In this document: piece by piece, positions 53,740 to 62,042 of the stretch
Layout of the letters: the number at the start of each line of letters is the position of its first letter
Numbering within the stretch: the first letter of the stretch is position 1
Source of the DNA: DATLLJ01 sp965229885
GTDB taxonomy: Bacteria > Acidobacteriota > Vicinamibacteria > Vicinamibacterales > CAVVIG01
Length of the DNA: 64,000 nucleotides
Direction of reading: 5' to 3'
Assembly: GCA_965229885.1 (NCBI GenBank)
Contig: CBDDJX010000003.1
Span: forward strand, 1,240,001 to 1,304,000
Notes under the pieces: generated by a model
What the model saw: the letters and a program-made list of their open reading frames with translations, nothing else
Database searches by the model: none
Told to the model about the DNA's origin: nothing
Program-made: the position numbers and the translations under genes

Positions 53740-54615
53740 TCACAGCTGTTCGACCTTGTAGCCCTTCGCCATGAACATCGCCAGCAGGCCGTCCGGCCCC
53801 ACGAGATGCGCGGCGCCGACGACGACGAAGGCACGGCCGTTTCGGGTGAGAAGGGCGTCGAGCTTGGGCAGCCACTCGCGATTGCGATTGACGAGCAGGC
53901 GTTCATACATGGCCGGATCGTCCTTCACACCGTCGAGCACAATGCGTTCGACGGCGGCGGCGTCGCCTGCCTTCCACGCGTTGGTAAGACTGAGCACGCT
54001 GGCTTGCTCCCTGTCGAGATCGTTGAGCGATTCGACCAGCATGCGGTCTTGCTCGTCCTTCGTCATCTGGTCAAAGAGCGACAGCTGATAGTCGACGGTT
54101 TCGAGGCCCTGCACGATCTTGCCGGCGACCTTGGCGCGATCGTAGAAGTGTCGATCGAGCCCGAGACTGGCGTCGAAACCGGCTTTCCGCCACTCGAGTT
54201 CGACGAGCGTCAACGCCAGCATCCAGGGCTTGAAGCGCTTCAGCGGCTCGATCGGCATGCCGAGGGCGGCGACTCGCCTGGTGACCAGCGCGTAAGTGGC
54301 CGGTGAAAGGACCGCGTCGAGCGACTGGTCCCCTGGCAGCAGGCCGCGGGTCAGCAGCTTGAACTGTGAAGCGGGCGCCTCCAGCTCGCCGAGGTGGGCT
54401 TCCTCGACGAGCAGGTCGGAGTCCTTGAACGCCGCATCGAGCGCGGGACTGAGCGGGTAGTAATCCTTCGTCAATAGGTGCACGGAGCCGACGAGATAGA
54501 GCGCGCCGGTTGGACCGCTGACCTTCCAGATAAAATTGCGCGCCGGCTGCGCGTGGATCGGCGCCATCTGCAGAAGCGTGAGGATCGACGCCGCGGCCGC
54601 GGCGATCCGTTTCAT
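53740..54615 (-). CDS. TraB/GumN family secreted protein
   Basis: The protein has 291 aa with a signal peptide (ILTLLQMAPIHAQ). Family motifs: YLVGSVHLLTKDYYPL with its GxxH, DLLVEEAHLGEL, and VVGAAHLVGPDGLLAMF near the C-terminus. TraB/Tiki-type proteins are thought to be metalloproteases. It overlaps the upstream Xaa-Pro peptidase by 4 bases, so the two exported peptidase-like proteins are probably made together. Confidence 0.9.
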   Translation of the reverse strand: MKRIAAAAASILTLLQMAPIHAQPARNFIWKVSGPTGALYLVGSVHLLTKDYYPLSPALDAAFKDSDLLVEEAHLGELEAPASQFKLLTRGLLPGDQSLDAVLSPATYALVTRRVAALGMPIEPLKRFKPWMLALTLVELEWRKAGFDASLGLDRHFYDRAKVAGKIVQGLETVDYQLSLFDQMTKDEQDRMLVESLNDLDREQASVLSLTNAWKAGDAAAVERIVLDGVKDDPAMYERLLVNRNREWLPKLDALLTRNGRAFVVVGAAHLVGPDGLLAMFMAKGYKVEQL

Positions 54616-56081
54616 TGCTGCCGTCGGCGCATCAGCGCCTCGATATCGTCGATGGTCTTCGGCAGAGCCTCCGAGAGATTCCTGAGGCCGGACTCTTCGA
54701 GCAGGAACGAATCCTCGATGCGCACGCCGATGTCCGCGTACTTCCGGACCGCTGGCTGGACCTTGTCGATGAAGGCGACGTTCTCCGGCGTGCGGGGCAG
54801 CGAGTCGAGCGCGATCTGCCGGACGTAAATCCCAGGCTCAATCGTGAATGCCATGCCGGGCTCGAGCGGGTGGCTTCCATCGCCCGCGTCGTGCACATCA
54901 ATCCCGATGTAATGCGACGCGCCATGCGTGTACCAGATTCGGTATTGTTCGCCGGTGACGTCCGTGAGGAGGCCCAGCTTCAGAAGTCCGGCCTTGATGA
55001 CCTCGACGGTCCGGCGGTGGATATCGAGGATCGACGCTCCCGGCCGGGCCGCCTGGATACCTTCCAACTGCGCCCGAAGAACGATGGCGTAGATATCCCT
55101 CTGGGCCGGCGAAAAAGTGCCGCTCGTCGGATAGGTGCGGGCGATGTCGCCCGTCACGTACTCCAGGCTGCTCGCTGCGTCAACGAGGAGCAGTTCGCCC
55201 GCCTGCATCCGACGCGCGCCCTCGTGATAATGAAGGATCGTCGCGTTCGGTCCGCTGCCGACGATCGATGGATAGCCGGGGACGGCGCCGCGCCCGTACT
55301 GCACCGCCTCGATGGCGGCCTTCACCTCGTATTCGTACGCGCCAGGCCGGGCCGTGCGCATGCCGGCCAGCTGCGCCTCGTTCGAGATCTCGACGCTCTT
55401 CGCCAGCAGGTCGCGCTCGTACGGCGTCTTCACGAGACGCAGGTCGGCGAAGATCGTCGTTGCGTCGGTCACGGTGAAGCCGACGAACCGATCCCGAATC
55501 TGCCGCGCGAACTCGAGCGGCGGCGTCAGCGGATCGTTGACGCCGCGGTTCGGATTGAGCACGAGCCCCACCCGGGCTCTCCCGCCAGACAGCGCGTCGA
55601 AAAAGCGCGCCGCCTCCTTCGGGCTGATCTCGCCGGAGCCACGGCCGGCGAGCATCGCGGCCGCAAACGGCTCGAACTGGCTGCTCGGCAGGACGGTGCC
55701 GATGCCGGTCTCTGCCCGGGCCTCTTCCGCGCTGAGGAGCCGCCCGGTCCAATGCTCCCGGGCCGGATTGCGATCCTTGACGAAGAGCACCTCCCGGTGT
55801 GTCGCGTTCCCCGGCATCAGGATCAGCATCGTGTCGGGCTGCGTGACGCCGGTCAGGTAATACAGGTTGCTGTCCTGGCGGTACCTGTAGTCGACGTCAT
55901 TCGAATATCGGGCGGTCGGCGCACTCCAGAGAATGAGCATCGCCTCAGGGCCAAGGCGATCCATGACCCGCGCGCGGCGCGCCGCCAGATCGGCGCTGAA
56001 CTCGCTGGTCCGCACCTCCGTCGCGAGGCCGAGCAGCGCAATCACGATGGCGGCGAAGCGCAGCCGTCCGCGACGGCTCAT
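54612..56081 (-). CDS. Secreted Xaa-Pro aminopeptidase (M24B)
   Basis: The protein has 489 aa from ATG 56081; an earlier in-frame start at 56132 runs into tandem repeats. A signal peptide (FAAIVIALLGLATEVRT) suggests export, unlike cytoplasmic PepP. Metal ligands of the M24 site are in LLVDAASSLEYVTGDIART (two Asp), GASHYIGIDVHDAGDG (His), TIEPGIYV (Glu) and GVRIEDSFLL (Glu). It removes N-terminal residues before proline. The stop overlaps the TraB gene. Confidence 0.93.
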   Translation of the reverse strand: MSRRGRLRFAAIVIALLGLATEVRTSEFSADLAARRARVMDRLGPEAMLILWSAPTARYSNDVDYRYRQDSNLYYLTGVTQPDTMLILMPGNATHREVLFVKDRNPAREHWTGRLLSAEEARAETGIGTVLPSSQFEPFAAAMLAGRGSGEISPKEAARFFDALSGGRARVGLVLNPNRGVNDPLTPPLEFARQIRDRFVGFTVTDATTIFADLRLVKTPYERDLLAKSVEISNEAQLAGMRTARPGAYEYEVKAAIEAVQYGRGAVPGYPSIVGSGPNATILHYHEGARRMQAGELLLVDAASSLEYVTGDIARTYPTSGTFSPAQRDIYAIVLRAQLEGIQAARPGASILDIHRRTVEVIKAGLLKLGLLTDVTGEQYRIWYTHGASHYIGIDVHDAGDGSHPLEPGMAFTIEPGIYVRQIALDSLPRTPENVAFIDKVQPAVRKYADIGVRIEDSFLLEESGLRNLSEALPKTIDDIEALMRRRQQ

Positions 56082-56092
56082 CGGCAATCCCG

Positions 56093-56149
56093 CAATTCTG
56101 CAATTCTGCAATTCCATGACCCGACTACCCAACGACCCGATTACCCAAT
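56093..56149. repeat. Short tandem repeats upstream of the Xaa-Pro peptidase gene
   Basis: Three 8-bp units (CAATTCTG, CAATTCTG, CAATTCCA) at 56093-56116 are followed by two 16-bp units, GACCCGACTACCCAAC and GACCCGATTACCCAAT, at 56118-56149. They fill the gap between the peptidase start and the downstream pseudogene. Confidence 0.8.
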
Positions 56150-56157
56150 TACGCGAT

Positions 56158-56798
56158 TCAGAATGAGTGGGCCTGAAAGTTGACGAAGGATCGCTCGATG
56201 CGGTGAAGGAAGGCCGTCTCGAAATCGACGCCCTCGCCCAAATCTCGGAGCAGGTTCACGATGGCGGCGCCGCCGGCCTCGACGAGCAGTCGGCGGAGGG
56301 CGAGGGCGCTCGTCGCGTACGCGAGCTGTGCTGTGCGCCGTCGAGGTCGGCAAACCCCGACTGCAGCGCCCGCAGCGGCACCTGGACCGGCGCGCCGTGT
56401 ACCCGCTCGTCGGCCCAGGCCAGATCGTCGGCCTCGAGCGCGGTGGCCAGCCCCTCGTTCAGCCACGTCGGCACGCCGCGGGCCGCGAGCGTGCGAACCA
56501 GCGCGTGCGTGAATTCGTGCGTGAGCACGCGATCGAGCTCCATTCGTGCGTCGACGTCGCGTCGTTCGAGGTACGCCGCCACGCCGGCGCCCAGGTGCAG
56601 CCGCGCGTTTCGCGGATCAGCCACGAGGGCGGCGCGAAAATGCTCGGCCGCGGTGTGCGCCTGTCCCGCCGCCAGGGCGTCCCAGGCGGCCTTCGCGAGC
56701 AGCGCCGTCCGCGGATCGATCTGCGCGACGGCTCCCGGCACGCTCAGGCAGATGGCCAGTACGGCAGCGGTCGACAGGCGGCGGAAGTGGCGAGCCAT
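56158..56798 (-). pseudogene. Peptidase-MA-like metalloprotease with internal deletion and frameshift
   Basis: From ATG 56798 a signal peptide and a TPR-like helix pair (AHTAAEHFRAALVADPRNARL) run directly into LDRVLTHEFTHALVRTLAARGVPTWLNEGLA. Members of this family normally have 100-200 residues between these parts. A 5-bp tandem duplication (GCTGT twice, 56325-56334) then shifts the frame; removing one copy restores GAQLAYATSALALRRLLVEAGG and the end FVNFQAHSF. The HEFTH zinc motif remains. It is a pseudogene by deletion and slippage. Confidence 0.82.
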
Positions 56799-56810
56799 CA
56801 CGCTGTCGAA

Positions 56811-56818
56811 ATTATACT
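56811..56818. promoter_or_regulatory. Overlapping divergent -10 boxes
   Basis: ATTATACT contains TATACT on the plus strand (56813-56818), ending 10 bases before the ACP start. On the minus strand it contains TATAAT (56816-56811), ending 9 bases from GTG 56801 and 12 from ATG 56798. Confidence 0.45.
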
Positions 56819-56828
56819 AGGTGTTCCC

Positions 56829-57092
56829 ATGTCGCGGCCGGCTTCCACGGAGATCGAACAGGGCGTGATGGACGCGATCAAGACGGCGAGCCGCCGCCCG
56901 ATCGAGCCGGCGCTCGCGAGCGAGCTCGTCGCCGATCTCGGGTTCGATTCGCTGCAAGTCCTCGACGTGATCGCGGAGCTGGAGGGGCGGTTCGACATCT
57001 CCATACCGCTCGGGGACGTGCCCGCCACGCGGACGGTCGCCGAGGTCGTGGGGCTAGTGAGACGGCTCGTCCACGCGCGTGACGTCGAGTGA
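56829..57092 (+). CDS. Acyl carrier protein
   Basis: The protein has 87 aa. The phosphopantetheine attachment serine is in LGFDSLQVLDVIAELE, near residue 44. The flanking helices fit a carrier protein. Its stop overlaps (GTGA) the start of the acyl-AMP ligase gene, so it is probably that enzyme's partner rather than the housekeeping AcpP. Confidence 0.9.
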   Translation: MSRPASTEIEQGVMDAIKTASRRPIEPALASELVADLGFDSLQVLDVIAELEGRFDISIPLGDVPATRTVAEVVGLVRRLVHARDVE

Positions 57093-58690
57093 TCGGTCCG
57101 CTGCGCACGCTGCCGGAAGCGCTCGACCACGCCGCGCGATCCCGTGAGGGCTATCTCTTCATCACAGACGGCGTGGAGGTGCGGCGTTCCTACGCCGACA
57201 TCCAGCGCGCCTCCTTCCGCGTCGCTCGTGCGCTTCGAGAAGCGGGTCTGATGCGCGGCGATGTCGTCGCGCTGATGATCACTGACGCGGAACAGTTCCT
57301 GACCGCACTTTTCGGGACGTCGATTGCGGGCCTTGTTCCCGCATCGGTCGCGCCGCCGACGATGACGGGTGAGCCGTCGCGCTATTTCGAGATCACCGCC
57401 GGCATTCTGCGCGCTGCCAGGGCCCGCGCCGTGATGGCGAGCGCCGCGCTCGTCGCCCGGTGTGAAGGCGCGCGCGCGAGCTGTCCGGATCTGACACGCG
57501 TGCTCTCGTGCGACGCGCTCGACGCGCCGCCGCTCGAGCCAGAGGCCCTTCCATCATTGGACGACATCGCGTTCGTCCAGTTCACCTCCGGATCGACATC
57601 CGCGCCGAGAGGCGTCGCATTGTCGCACCGCAATCTGTGCGCGAACATCGACGCCATCAACGGGCCCGCCGGGCTCGCGACCACGTCCGAGGATTCCGCC
57701 GTGAGCTGGCTGCCGCTCTCCCACGACATGGGCCTCGTCGGCATGGCGCTCGGGCCGCTGTATGCCGCGCGGCCCGCCGTACTGCTGACGCCGCAGGCGT
57801 TCATCAAGCGTCCGGCGGAATGGCTGAAGGCCATCTCGCGCTATCGGGCGACCGTGAGCTTCGCGCCGACCTTCGCCTACGATCTGGCGGTCCGCCGCAT
57901 CCGGGACAGCGATCTCGAGGGTCTGGACCTCTCCCGCTGGCGCGTCGCCGGCTGCGGCGCGGAACCGATTCACGCGCCGACGCTCCTGGCCTTCGCCGAT
58001 CGGTTTGCTGCCGTCGGATTTCGCGCGACGAGTTTTCTTCCCTGCTACGGCCTGGCGGAGCACGTGCTTGCCGCGACGCTGCCGCCGCGTCATCGAGCGC
58101 TGCGCATCGAGCACACATCGTCTGTTTCGCTCGTCAGCTGTGGCCGCGCGTTGCCGGGCCACCACATGCGCGTGGTCAGGGAAGACGGGTGCGAGGCGCG
58201 CGAGCGGGAGATCGGCGAGATCGCGCTGGCCGGTCCGTCGGTGATGCTGGGCTACTACCGCGACGATCGGTCGACCGCCGAGACGATCCGGAACGGGTGG
58301 CTGCACACTGGCGATCTTGGATATCTCTCGGACGGCGAGCTGTTCGTGTGCGGCCGCGCCAGGGAGATCATCATCGTCAACGGACGGAAATATCACCCAC
58401 AGGACCTTGAATGGGCGGTCGATGGCGTGGCCGGCATACGTCGCGGACGCGTCGTGGCGTTCGGAACCGCTCGGCAGGGTGCCGGCGATCGCGTGGTCAT
58501 GGTGGTCGAGACGAACGGCGCTCAAGCCGCCGAGCCGCTCGCGGGGACCATCCGTCACCGCATCAGCGAGGCGTTTGGACTGCATGTCGACGAGGTCGTC
58601 CTCGTGGCGACCGGCACCATCGGCCGCACGACGAGCGGGAAGGCGCAGCGGGCAGCGACGAAGGCCCTGTACGAACAGCACATGCTATGA
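57089..58690 (+). CDS. Fatty acyl-AMP ligase / acyl-CoA synthetase-type enzyme
   Basis: The protein has 533 aa from GTG 57089. ANL motifs: ATP-binding VQFTSGSTSAPRGVALSH, WLPLSHDMGLVGMAL (FAAL-like), SFLPCYGLAEHVLA, and C-terminal GRAREIIIVNGRKYHPQDLE. The catalytic lysine is in RTTSGKAQR. It activates a fatty acid as acyl-AMP, probably loading it onto the adjacent carrier protein. Substrate and product are unknown; no polyketide or peptide synthase is near. Confidence 0.9.
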   Translation: MIGPLRTLPEALDHAARSREGYLFITDGVEVRRSYADIQRASFRVARALREAGLMRGDVVALMITDAEQFLTALFGTSIAGLVPASVAPPTMTGEPSRYFEITAGILRAARARAVMASAALVARCEGARASCPDLTRVLSCDALDAPPLEPEALPSLDDIAFVQFTSGSTSAPRGVALSHRNLCANIDAINGPAGLATTSEDSAVSWLPLSHDMGLVGMALGPLYAARPAVLLTPQAFIKRPAEWLKAISRYRATVSFAPTFAYDLAVRRIRDSDLEGLDLSRWRVAGCGAEPIHAPTLLAFADRFAAVGFRATSFLPCYGLAEHVLAATLPPRHRALRIEHTSSVSLVSCGRALPGHHMRVVREDGCEAREREIGEIALAGPSVMLGYYRDDRSTAETIRNGWLHTGDLGYLSDGELFVCGRAREIIIVNGRKYHPQDLEWAVDGVAGIRRGRVVAFGTARQGAGDRVVMVVETNGAQAAEPLAGTIRHRISEAFGLHVDEVVLVATGTIGRTTSGKAQRAATKALYEQHML

Positions 58691-58721
58691 TCCGTTCGCG
58701 GTGGCGTTGCGCTGCCGTTTC

Positions 58722-58733
58722 CCGGGTACCCGG
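58722..58733. repeat. 12-bp palindrome CCGGGTACCCGG
   Basis: A perfect palindrome lies in the 67-base gap before addB. Together with the following CAC it shares GGTACCCGGCAC with the intergenic repeat near 34062. Confidence 0.35.
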
Positions 58734-58757
58734 CACGACGTCCGGAGGGGGTTCTGA

Positions 58758-61700
58758 ATGCGCGTCGTCCTTTCCTCGTCGGCAGCCGTCCGCCTGGAGG
58801 CCGCCAGCCGCTTCATTCTCGACGCTTCTCCCGACACCGAATGTCTCATCGTCGCCGCGTCGCGCGCGGCGGCTGAGGACGTCGCGCGGCCCGTCGCGCG
58901 GACGCGCGGAGCCACGTTCGGGATGTACCGGCTCAGCCTCACCCAGCTTGCGGCGCGGCTTGCGGCGCCTGTGCTCGCGCGAGACGGGCTGTCGCCGACC
59001 ACTCCGCTCGGCGTACAGGCTGTCGCCGCGCGCGTGCTCTTCGATGCCTCGCGCGCCGGGGCGCTGTCGTACTTTGCGCCGGTGGCGAACGCCCCGGGTT
59101 TTCCGCGCGCGCTGGCGAGGACGTTCGAAGAGGTCTCGCTGGCGCTGGTGCCGGCCGCGGGCCTCCGCGGTGTCGGCGCTGGCGGCGGCGATCTCGCCGC
59201 GCTGCTCGAGCGGTTCGACGAGCAATTCCACGCGGCGTCGGCTGTCGACCGGTCTCGATTTCTGTTGGCAGCCACTCGCGCCGTCGCCGAACGCACGAAC
59301 CCGTACGCGAACTGCCGCCTGTTGCTGATCGATGTGCCGATGGCCAACGCGACGGAGCGCACGTTCGTGGAAGCGCTGGTCGCACGGGCGCCCGACGCCT
59401 GCGCGACGACACCCGAAGGCGACGATCTGTCCCGCGAGGCGCTCGCGCGCATCGGGTCGATCGAGGACCGTGATTCGAGCGAGGTGGGCGCGGTCACAGA
59501 CGGTGCCTCGCGTGGTCCCCTCGATCGCGTGCGGCGATATCTGTTTTCACCGGCCGCTCCACCGCCGGCTGAGCCACTCGACGAGGTCGAGCTGTTTTCG
59601 GCTCCGGGCGAGGGGCGCGAGTGCGTCGAGCTCGCGCGGCGGGTCCTTCGCGAGGCGCGCCGCGGTGTGCCCTTCGATCGAATCGTCGTTGCACTGCGGT
59701 CGCCCCAGCATTACGCCGGCCTGCTCGAGCACGCGCTCGATCGCGCGGGCATTCCCGCGTATTTCGAACGGGGCACCCGGCGACCGCATCCCGCCGGTCG
59801 AGCGTTTCTCGCGCTGCTCCGATGCGCCGCGGAGAATTTGTCCGCGCGCCGTTTTGCCGAATACCTTTCGCTCGGCCAGGTACCCGAGGCGGGGCCTTCC
59901 GCCGGCGACGCGTTTCCGAGTTCGAGTGACGAGGTGTTCGGCGCGGCCGGCGAGCGGGCGGAGCGTGAGGCGCAGGCGCGCGAGGAGGAGCACGACGAGG
60001 CTGAAGGGTCCGAACAGTCCGAACAGCGGGCCATTCGCGCACCGTGGAAATGGGAGCGGCTGCTCGCCGAATCGCGCGTGATCGCCACCGAGCAGCGGTG
60101 GGAACGTCGTCTGTCGGGTCTCGTCCACGAGTGCGAGCTTCAGCAAGAGGAGCTGGCGCGAACCGATCCGGGATCGCCGCGGATCGATCAGCTCACGCGC
60201 AAGATCGAGGATATCCGTCAGCTCGCCGCGTTTGCCCTGCCCCTCATGCGCACGCTTGGGGGCTGGCCGGCGCGGGCCACATGGGGCGAATGGCTGGAGC
60301 GATTCGAGGCGCTTGCGTCGCAGGGCCTCAAGCGGCCCGACCGGGTGCTTCGCGTGTTGGCCGATCTCAGTCCCATGGGCGCGATTGGCCCGATCGGCGT
60401 CGATGAAGCCGCCGAGGTGCTCGCCTGGCGGCTCGCGAGCATCGAGGCCGAGCCACCGGCCAGGCGCTATGGCCGGCTCCTCGTGACGACTCCCGCCGGA
60501 CTCCGGGGCCGGAGTTTTGACGTCGTGTTCGTGCCGGCTCTCGCCGAGCGGCTGTTTCCGCAGAAGCTGCGTGAAGATCCGCTGCTGCTCGACGATGCGC
60601 GCGGGAGGATCGAGGGTGACGGAGGCCCGGCGTCTCTCATCACGCAGGCCAGGCGCGCTGACGCCGAGAAGCTGCAGCTTCGGCTGGCGATCGGTGCGGC
60701 GGAATCACGTCTCTACGTCTCGTTCCCGACCGTCGAGGTCGGCGACGGGCGGCCGCGGGTGCCGTCGCTCTACGCGCTCGAGGTCTGGCGGGCGATGACG
60801 GGGCGCGTGCCGAGCGCCGACGAGCTGCAGCAGGTCGCATCCCGCGCGTCGCACGCCACGCTGGCGTGGCCCGCGCCGGCGGAGCGCGACGAGGCCATCG
60901 ATCCACTCGAACACGATCTCGCCACGCTGCGCAGTCTGGTCGGCGAGCCGGACCATCGCGCGCGAGGCCGTGCCCAGTACATGCTGCAGTTGAACGACTG
61001 TCTGCAGCGATCGGTGCGCGAGCGGTACATGCGCGGCAAGCACAGCTGGTCGCATTGGGATGGGATCACGGAGGCGACGAAACGCCTCAAGCCGGTGCTC
61101 GATTCGTACCGGCTCGGCGCCCGGGCTTACTCGTTGTCCGCTTTGCAGAAGTACTCCGCGTGTCCGTATCAGTTCTTCCTGAGCGCCATGTGTCGCATGC
61201 GGCCGGCTGACGATCTCGAGCCGCTGCAGCGGATGGATCCGTTGACCCGCGGCAGCCTGTTCCACGCCGTGCAGGCCAGTTTCTACCGCCGCTTGAAGCG
61301 GCTCGGCGCGCTGCCAATCGGCGCGGCGCATCTCGAGCAGGCGCTGACCGTCCTCGATGAGGCGCTCGCCGACATCGCGGCGGACGAGTACGAGCAACTG
61401 GCGCCGGCCATCGATCGCGTCTGGAACGACGAGATCGCAGTCCTGCGCCGCGACCTGCGCCTGTGGGTGGACGAGATCGCCGCGGTCGGTGCTGCCGAAT
61501 GGACGCCGAAGTGGTTCGAGTGGAGCTTTGGATTGAAGGATGCAGGCCGCGACGAGGAGAGCCACGCCAGGGAGGCCGTCATCGACGGGCGATTCAGGCT
61601 GCACGGTTCGATCGATCTCGTCGAAGAGCGCGCGAATGGCGATCTGCGGGTCACCGACTACAAGACCGGGAAGTATCGCGGGAAGGATCACATGGTCGTC

Positions 61701-62042
61701 GACGGAGGGGCTGCGCTACAGCCCCTGCTGTACTCCATGGCGCTCGAGTTGGCAACCGATCGTCCGGTGGTCGAGGGCCGGTTGTATTACGCGACGACCG
61801 CCGGCGGGTATCGTGACGTGCAGATTCCGCTCACGCCGCAGGCGCGGCGAATCGGTGTGGAAGTGCTCGAGATCATCGACCGCGCGATCGAGATCGGATT
61901 TCTTGCGCCGGCTCCCAGGGAGAAGGCGTGCTCCTGGTGCGACTTCAGGCCGGTGTGCGGTCCAACCGCCGAACATCGCATCAGCCGGTACAAGTCGCTC
62001 GAGCCGCTCGCCGATCTCCTCGAACTGCGGAGGAAGCCATGA
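58758..62042 (+). CDS. AddB-like PD-(D/E)XK nuclease subunit
   Basis: The protein has 1,094 aa. The N-terminal SF1-helicase-like region begins VVLSSSAAVRLEAASRF, where AddB proteins with a Walker A have GxxGxGKT; here it is absent. The C-terminal nuclease has HGSIDLVE and VTDYKTGK near residue 965. Four cysteines (SACPYQFF earlier, then CSWCDFRPVC) match the AddB [4Fe-4S] site. It is part of the double-strand-break resection complex. A GGAGGGGG ribosome site precedes ATG 58758. It overlaps addA by 4 bases. Confidence 0.85.
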   Translation: MRVVLSSSAAVRLEAASRFILDASPDTECLIVAASRAAAEDVARPVARTRGATFGMYRLSLTQLAARLAAPVLARDGLSPTTPLGVQAVAARVLFDASRAGALSYFAPVANAPGFPRALARTFEEVSLALVPAAGLRGVGAGGGDLAALLERFDEQFHAASAVDRSRFLLAATRAVAERTNPYANCRLLLIDVPMANATERTFVEALVARAPDACATTPEGDDLSREALARIGSIEDRDSSEVGAVTDGASRGPLDRVRRYLFSPAAPPPAEPLDEVELFSAPGEGRECVELARRVLREARRGVPFDRIVVALRSPQHYAGLLEHALDRAGIPAYFERGTRRPHPAGRAFLALLRCAAENLSARRFAEYLSLGQVPEAGPSAGDAFPSSSDEVFGAAGERAEREAQAREEEHDEAEGSEQSEQRAIRAPWKWERLLAESRVIATEQRWERRLSGLVHECELQQEELARTDPGSPRIDQLTRKIEDIRQLAAFALPLMRTLGGWPARATWGEWLERFEALASQGLKRPDRVLRVLADLSPMGAIGPIGVDEAAEVLAWRLASIEAEPPARRYGRLLVTTPAGLRGRSFDVVFVPALAERLFPQKLREDPLLLDDARGRIEGDGGPASLITQARRADAEKLQLRLAIGAAESRLYVSFPTVEVGDGRPRVPSLYALEVWRAMTGRVPSADELQQVASRASHATLAWPAPAERDEAIDPLEHDLATLRSLVGEPDHRARGRAQYMLQLNDCLQRSVRERYMRGKHSWSHWDGITEATKRLKPVLDSYRLGARAYSLSALQKYSACPYQFFLSAMCRMRPADDLEPLQRMDPLTRGSLFHAVQASFYRRLKRLGALPIGAAHLEQALTVLDEALADIAADEYEQLAPAIDRVWNDEIAVLRRDLRLWVDEIAAVGAAEWTPKWFEWSFGLKDAGRDEESHAREAVIDGRFRLHGSIDLVEERANGDLRVTDYKTGKYRGKDHMVVDGGAALQPLLYSMALELATDRPVVEGRLYYATTAGGYRDVQIPLTPQARRIGVEVLEIIDRAIEIGFLAPAPREKACSWCDFRPVCGPTAEHRISRYKSLEPLADLLELRRKP

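Noticed and set aside
54615..56183. Long plus-strand frame (522 codons) opposite the Xaa-Pro peptidase
   Set aside because: It mirrors a well-conserved metallopeptidase codon for codon and has no domain character of its own.
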